Part shown: positions 5,302 to 7,459 of the stretch, piece after piece
Layout: each line of letters begins with the position of its first letter
How positions within the stretch are numbered: the first letter of the stretch is position 1
NCBI GenBank assembly: GCA_028281075.1
Contig: JANQKO010000208.1
Coordinates: forward strand, 1-7,459
Direction of reading: 5' to 3'
Source of the DNA: Alphaproteobacteria bacterium
Lineage (GTDB): Bacteria > Pseudomonadota > Alphaproteobacteria > GCA-2731375
Length of the DNA: 7,459 nt
Made by a program: the position numbers and the translations under genes
Notes under the pieces: generated by a model
Database searches by the model: none
What the model saw: only the letters and a program-made list of their open reading frames with translations
Told to the model about the DNA's origin: nothing

Positions 5302-5916
5302 ATGCGTTGTGGATTTGCCATGTTCCGCCCTGTTTTCGCGGCCCTGGCGCTGGCCGGCTGGTCCGCCGCCGCCGGGGCGGCCGAGGTGCACAAGCTGGCG
5401 CCGGCCGATCCGCAGCCGGACGCCGGCGCGCTGAAACCCGGCGCGCATGTCGAATACATCTATCGCGAGGCGAAATCGCTGCACGAGGCCAAGTCCTGGC
5501 TCGGCTACGGCGACCTGCGCAAGCCCGGCCCGCCGCTGCGGGGCTTCACCTACGAGGACACGAAGCTGGGCGAGAACGTCCTGACGGCGGATGCCGACGA
5601 ACTGGTGATCGCGTCGATCGACGGCTTTCTCCGGTTCCCCGAGCCCGGCACCTACAAGCTGACATTCTGGTCGAACGACGGCCTCCGGGTCTCGATCGGC
5701 GGCGTCGAGGTCTACGAGCATGACGGCCGGCATCCGTGCGAGACGCTGGACCCGGCGACCGTCGAGGTGCCCGCGGCCGGCTGGTACGCGGTCGAGGCGC
5801 TGTTCTTTCAGCGCCTAAGCACGGCCTGCCTGGTGATGGAATGGCAGAAACCGGGCGAGGCCGCCGATAGCTGGACCGTGGTTCCGGCCGAGGCCTATGC
5901 CCATGTACCGAAGTAA
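5302..5916 (+). CDS. Exported PA14-like domain protein, 204 aa
   Basis: The N-terminus is a clear signal peptide: MRCGFAMFRP then a hydrophobic core VFAALALAGW and a small-residue cleavage region (SAAAGA before AEVHK), predicting cleavage after residue 26. The mature protein is periplasmic or secreted. Residues about 96-184 resemble the second half of a PA14 beta-barrel domain: IDGFLRFPEPGTYKLTFWSN, then DGLRVSIGGVEVYEHDGR, then a core strand AVEALFFQ. The WSNDG (123-127) and IGGVEV elements are the recognisable core. PA14 domains usually bind carbohydrate or sit beside glycosidase or adhesin domains; here the domain stands almost alone, with no enzyme attached. C146 and C176 could form a disulfide. 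ATG 5302 is chosen because TGAGGA (5291-5296) lies 5 bases upstream; in-frame ATG 5290 would add four residues and overlaps that site. The gene converges on cpdR with a 15-base gap. I cannot assign a function beyond a likely binding role. Confidence 0.75.
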   Translation: MRCGFAMFRPVFAALALAGWSAAAGAAEVHKLAPADPQPDAGALKPGAHVEYIYREAKSLHEAKSWLGYGDLRKPGPPLRGFTYEDTKLGENVLTADADELVIASIDGFLRFPEPGTYKLTFWSNDGLRVSIGGVEVYEHDGRHPCETLDPATVEVPAAGWYAVEALFFQRLSTACLVMEWQKPGEAADSWTVVPAEAYAHVPK

Positions 5917-5919
5917 GGC

Positions 5920-5932
5920 GCCGGTGGCCGGC
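5920..5932. terminator. Small hairpin between convergent PA14-like gene and cpdR
   Basis: GCCGG-TGG-CCGGC forms a 5-bp stem with a 3-base loop, lying just after the PA14-like stop (5914-5916) and touching the cpdR stop. Being symmetric, it could act on both transcripts. There is no T run, and short GC palindromes are common in this GC-rich DNA. Confidence 0.25.
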
Positions 5933-6291
5933 TAGGCGACCAGCGTCCGTTCGATCTCGTCGACCAGGTCCCGCAGATGGAACGGCTTGGACAGCACCTT
6001 GGCATCGACCCGGGCGGCGTCGCGATTGCGCAGCGCCACGGCGGCGAAGCCGGTGATGAACATGACCCGGACACGCGGATCGATGGCGACGGTCTGGCGG
6101 GCGAGTTCGATGCCGTCCATTTCCGGCATCACGATATCCGCCAGCAGCAGGTCGAAGCGCCCTTCGGCCAGGACCGGCAGCGCGTCGGCGCCGTCGGCCA
6201 CGGCGAAGACCTCGTGCCCGGCCCGTTCCAGCGCCCGCTGCAGAAACATGCGCATGGAATCATCGTCTTCGGCCAACAGAATCTTCGCCAT
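5932..6291 (-). CDS. cpdR: Single-domain response regulator CpdR, 119 aa
   Basis: CpdR is a stand-alone receiver domain of the alphaproteobacterial cell-cycle network. Unphosphorylated, it binds and primes the ClpXP protease, driving turnover of substrates such as PdeA and, with RcdA and PopA, CtrA; the CckA-ChpT relay phosphorylates and inactivates it. The sequence is a complete receiver: acidic pair D9/D10 (LLAEDDDSMRMFL), phosphoacceptor D52 in LLADIVMPEMDGIELARQ, T80 in MFITGFAAVAL, and conserved K102 in DAKVLSKPFHLRDLV. The MFITGFAAVAL and DAKVLSKPFHLRDLV blocks and the 119-residue length are almost identical to Caulobacter CpdR as I recall it. There is no output domain. The ATG at 6291 begins MAKILLAEDD directly; its ribosome site is poor. 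The gene is divergent from the amidohydrolase gene, and its promoter region holds an operator-like palindrome. None of its partner genes (cckA, chpT, ctrA, rcdA) is in the window. Confidence 0.95.
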   Translation of the reverse strand: MAKILLAEDDDSMRMFLQRALERAGHEVFAVADGADALPVLAEGRFDLLLADIVMPEMDGIELARQTVAIDPRVRVMFITGFAAVALRNRDAARVDAKVLSKPFHLRDLVDEIERTLVA

Positions 6292-6329
6292 CTTGAGCCC
6301 GTACCGAGTGTTTCACGTCCCCGCCAACC

Positions 6330-6358
6330 GGCATACGCTAGTCGACTAACCCTAGCAA
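6330..6358 (-). promoter_or_regulatory. Putative cpdR promoter with a palindrome in the spacer
   Basis: On the - strand TTGCTA (complement of 6353-6358) and TATGCC (complement of 6330-6335) are separated by exactly 17 bases, and the -10 ends about 39 bases before the cpdR ATG. The perfect palindrome TAGTCGACTA (6339-6348) lies entirely in the spacer, and GCTAG/CTAGC (6337-6341, 6352-6356) forms a second, outer inverted repeat. A regulator bound there would directly affect RNA polymerase. Confidence 0.45.
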
Positions 6359-6441
6359 AGCGTAAAAGCCGGCGGCCGGCCGCGACGGCGACCGAGCGGC
6401 CCCGCGACCGAATGGCCCAATCGATTGCGCCCCGGAGGCGT

Positions 6442-6471
6442 GGTAAGATCCGCACCGATCGGACGGGCGGA
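6442..6471 (+). promoter_or_regulatory. Possible promoter/leader block before the amidohydrolase gene
   Basis: GGTAAGATCCG (6442-6452), with -10-like TAAGAT, followed by GACGGGCGGA (6462-6471), repeats the arrangement seen before the 2OG oxygenase gene with one base difference in spacing. No TTG-type -35 hexamer is found at 16-18 bases upstream, so promoter activity is a guess based on the recurrence and the location. Confidence 0.3.
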
Positions 6472-6479
6472 TCGAGCGG

Positions 6480-6512
6480 ATGACCATACAACGGGCGGTC
6501 GAACGGGTATGA
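6480..6512 (+). CDS. Ten-codon upstream ORF overlapping the amidohydrolase start
   Basis: ATG at 6480 opens MTIQRAVERV and stops at TGA 6510-6512. That stop shares an ATGA with the amidohydrolase ATG at 6509-6511. A 4-base ATGA overlap is the usual arrangement for translational coupling, and the main start has no good ribosome site of its own (only CGGG directly ahead). The peptide has no run of regulatory codons such as His or Trp, so an attenuator is unlikely. No strong ribosome site precedes 6480 either, beyond a G-rich stretch at 6465-6471, so translation is unproven. Confidence 0.35.
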   Translation: MTIQRAVERV

Positions 6513-7405
6513 GGGCGCGCAAGGACATCTCGAACGACGAGGCGACACCCCCCTTCGACGTCCTGTACCCGCGCGACATCACCTCACCGGTGCTGTACGC
6601 GTCGCCGCACAGCGGCACGGTCTACCCCGATTCCTTCGTCCGGGCCTCGGCGCTGGACGCCCGGACCCTGCGGCGGTCGGAAGACAGCTTCGTCGACGAC
6701 CTGTTCGCGGCCGCGCCGCGATACGGCTCGCCGCTGCTGCGGGCGCTCTATGCCCGGGTCTATCTCGACGTCAACCGCGAACCGTTCGAGCTGGACCCGG
6801 CCATGTTCGAGGACGAGCTGCCGCCGCATATCAACACGACCTCGCTCAGGGTCGCGGGTGGCCTGGGCACCATCGCCCGGGTCGTGGCCGACGGCGCCGA
6901 GGTCTATCGCGACAAGCTGCCCTATGCCGAGGCCGAGCGCCGGGTGCGCAAGATCTACTATCCCTATCACCGGGCCCTGCAGGACCTGATCGACCGGACC
7001 CGGGAACGATTCGGCTGCGCGGTCCTGATCGACTGCCATTCCATGCCGTCGATGGGCAGCCCGAGCGAGCGCGACGGCGGCCGGCGGCGGCCCGACGTGG
7101 TCCTGGGCGACCGGTTCGGGACCACCTGCGACAACGCCGTGATCGACCTGATCCACGGCACGCTGGCCGGCTTCGGCTATCTGGTCGGCCGCAACAATCC
7201 CTATGCCGGCGGCTTCACGACCTATCACTACGGCCGGCCCGCCCAGGGCGTCCACGTGGTCCAGATCGAGATCAACCGCGGCATCTACATGGACGAGGAG
7301 AACATCGCCCGGCTGCCCGGCTTCGAGACCGTGGCCGGCCACGCCACCGCGCTGGTCCGGGCGCTGGCCGAGATCGATACGGCGCCGCTGGCCGCCGTCC
7401 GCTGA
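6509..7405 (+). CDS. N-formylglutamate amidohydrolase (HutG-type) family protein, 298 aa
   Basis: The family is a zinc-dependent, cytoplasmic amidohydrolase (FGase); the characterised member splits N-formyl-L-glutamate to glutamate and formate at the end of one histidine degradation route. Conserved blocks are all present: SPHSGTVYP (32-40), YLDVNREPFEL (85-95), LIDCHSMPS (173-181), VLGDRFGTTC (198-207), GRNNPYAGGFTTYHYGRP (227-244) and VQIEINRGIYMDE (251-263). H34, H177 and E254 are likely metal or catalytic positions. At 298 residues it is slightly long for the family (about 260-295). ATG 6509 is chosen; the frame is open to TTG 6425, and GTG 6440 has GGAGG only 1 base before it, so neither upstream start is convincing. 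No other hut gene is nearby, so the histidine role is doubtful; orphan members next to a CpdR-type regulator are, as I recall, common in alphaproteobacteria. It is divergent from cpdR. Confidence 0.9.
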   Translation: MRARKDISNDEATPPFDVLYPRDITSPVLYASPHSGTVYPDSFVRASALDARTLRRSEDSFVDDLFAAAPRYGSPLLRALYARVYLDVNREPFELDPAMFEDELPPHINTTSLRVAGGLGTIARVVADGAEVYRDKLPYAEAERRVRKIYYPYHRALQDLIDRTRERFGCAVLIDCHSMPSMGSPSERDGGRRRPDVVLGDRFGTTCDNAVIDLIHGTLAGFGYLVGRNNPYAGGFTTYHYGRPAQGVHVVQIEINRGIYMDEENIARLPGFETVAGHATALVRALAEIDTAPLAAVR

Positions 7406-7421
7406 CCGGCCGTCAGGCCGG
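7406..7421 (+). terminator. Hairpin directly after the amidohydrolase stop
   Basis: CCGGCC-GTCA-GGCCGG forms a perfect 6-bp stem with a 4-base loop starting at the base after the TGA stop. No T run follows; the next bases are GC-rich. It may be a transcript end or simply GC-palindrome background. The remaining bases to 7459 show nothing recognisable. Confidence 0.35.
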
Positions 7422-7459
7422 CGGCCGCCCGCCCGCGGAACCGTCGGCGACGGCGCGGC

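Noticed and set aside
5086..5733. A 215-codon - strand frame opposite the PA14-like gene
   Set aside because: It runs through the tRNA-Val gene and its promoter and shows no recognisable motif.
6584..7342. A 252-codon - strand frame opposite the amidohydrolase
   Set aside because: Shadow frame; all conserved FGase motifs are on the + strand.
6440..7405. GTG 6440 as amidohydrolase start because of GGAGG at 6434-6438
   Set aside because: The ribosome site would be only 1 base from the start codon, and the added residues look unlike the family and overlap the promoter-like block.
1..7459. Insertion sequences, attachment sites at the tRNA, CRISPR arrays or toxin-antitoxin pairs
   Set aside because: No direct-repeat array, no transposase or integrase motif, no duplicated tRNA 3' end, and no small paired ORFs with family motifs were seen.

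Overview
The window is GC-rich (by eye about two thirds G+C), densely coding DNA from an alphaproteobacterium, most likely a Rhodospirillales-type chromosome. The main support is a near-textbook CpdR response regulator, a protein of the alphaproteobacterial CckA-ChpT-CtrA cell-cycle circuit. An FNR/FixK-type operator and the style of the other genes agree with this. No insertion sequence, phage gene, CRISPR array or sign of recent transfer was seen; it reads as ordinary chromosomal backbone.

Layout, left to right. Bases 1-105 are the last 34 codons of wrbA (+), followed by a hairpin-plus-T-run terminator. Next come a ketopantoate reductase/2-hydroxyacid dehydrogenase family gene (184-1167, +) and a small 2OG-Fe(II) oxygenase with a TTG start (1217-1834, +). 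The oxygenase runs tail-to-tail into a hormone-sensitive-lipase-type esterase (1827-2765, -); both stop codons lie in one 8-bp palindrome. Upstream of the esterase on the same strand is hemN (2911-4260, -). hemN is divergent from a hemerythrin-domain gene (4384-4983, +). A valine tRNA with anticodon GAC follows (5032-5106, -) with a good promoter. Then come a secreted PA14-like protein (5302-5916, +), cpdR (5932-6291, -), and an N-formylglutamate amidohydrolase family gene (6509-7405, +) preceded by a 10-codon upstream ORF that overlaps its start codon.

How they work together. The clearest functional unit is the hemN/hemerythrin divergon. hemN makes protoporphyrinogen precursors without oxygen, and the hemerythrin carries a predicted di-iron O2/NO-reactive site. 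A perfect 18-bp palindrome containing the FNR/FixK consensus lies between them, at the expected activation distance from a possible -10 on the hemerythrin side. This suggests co-induction under low oxygen. The remaining genes look like independent housekeeping or catabolic units. cpdR and the amidohydrolase gene are divergent and share a 217-bp intergenic region containing an operator-like palindrome inside the predicted cpdR promoter.

I did not find a convincing undescribed multi-gene system. The observations most worth a second look are the FNR-type divergon with a possibly near-leaderless hemN transcript, the coupled upstream ORF before the amidohydrolase, the NAD-type cofactor signature in the PanE-family protein, and a promoter-like block shared between two genes.
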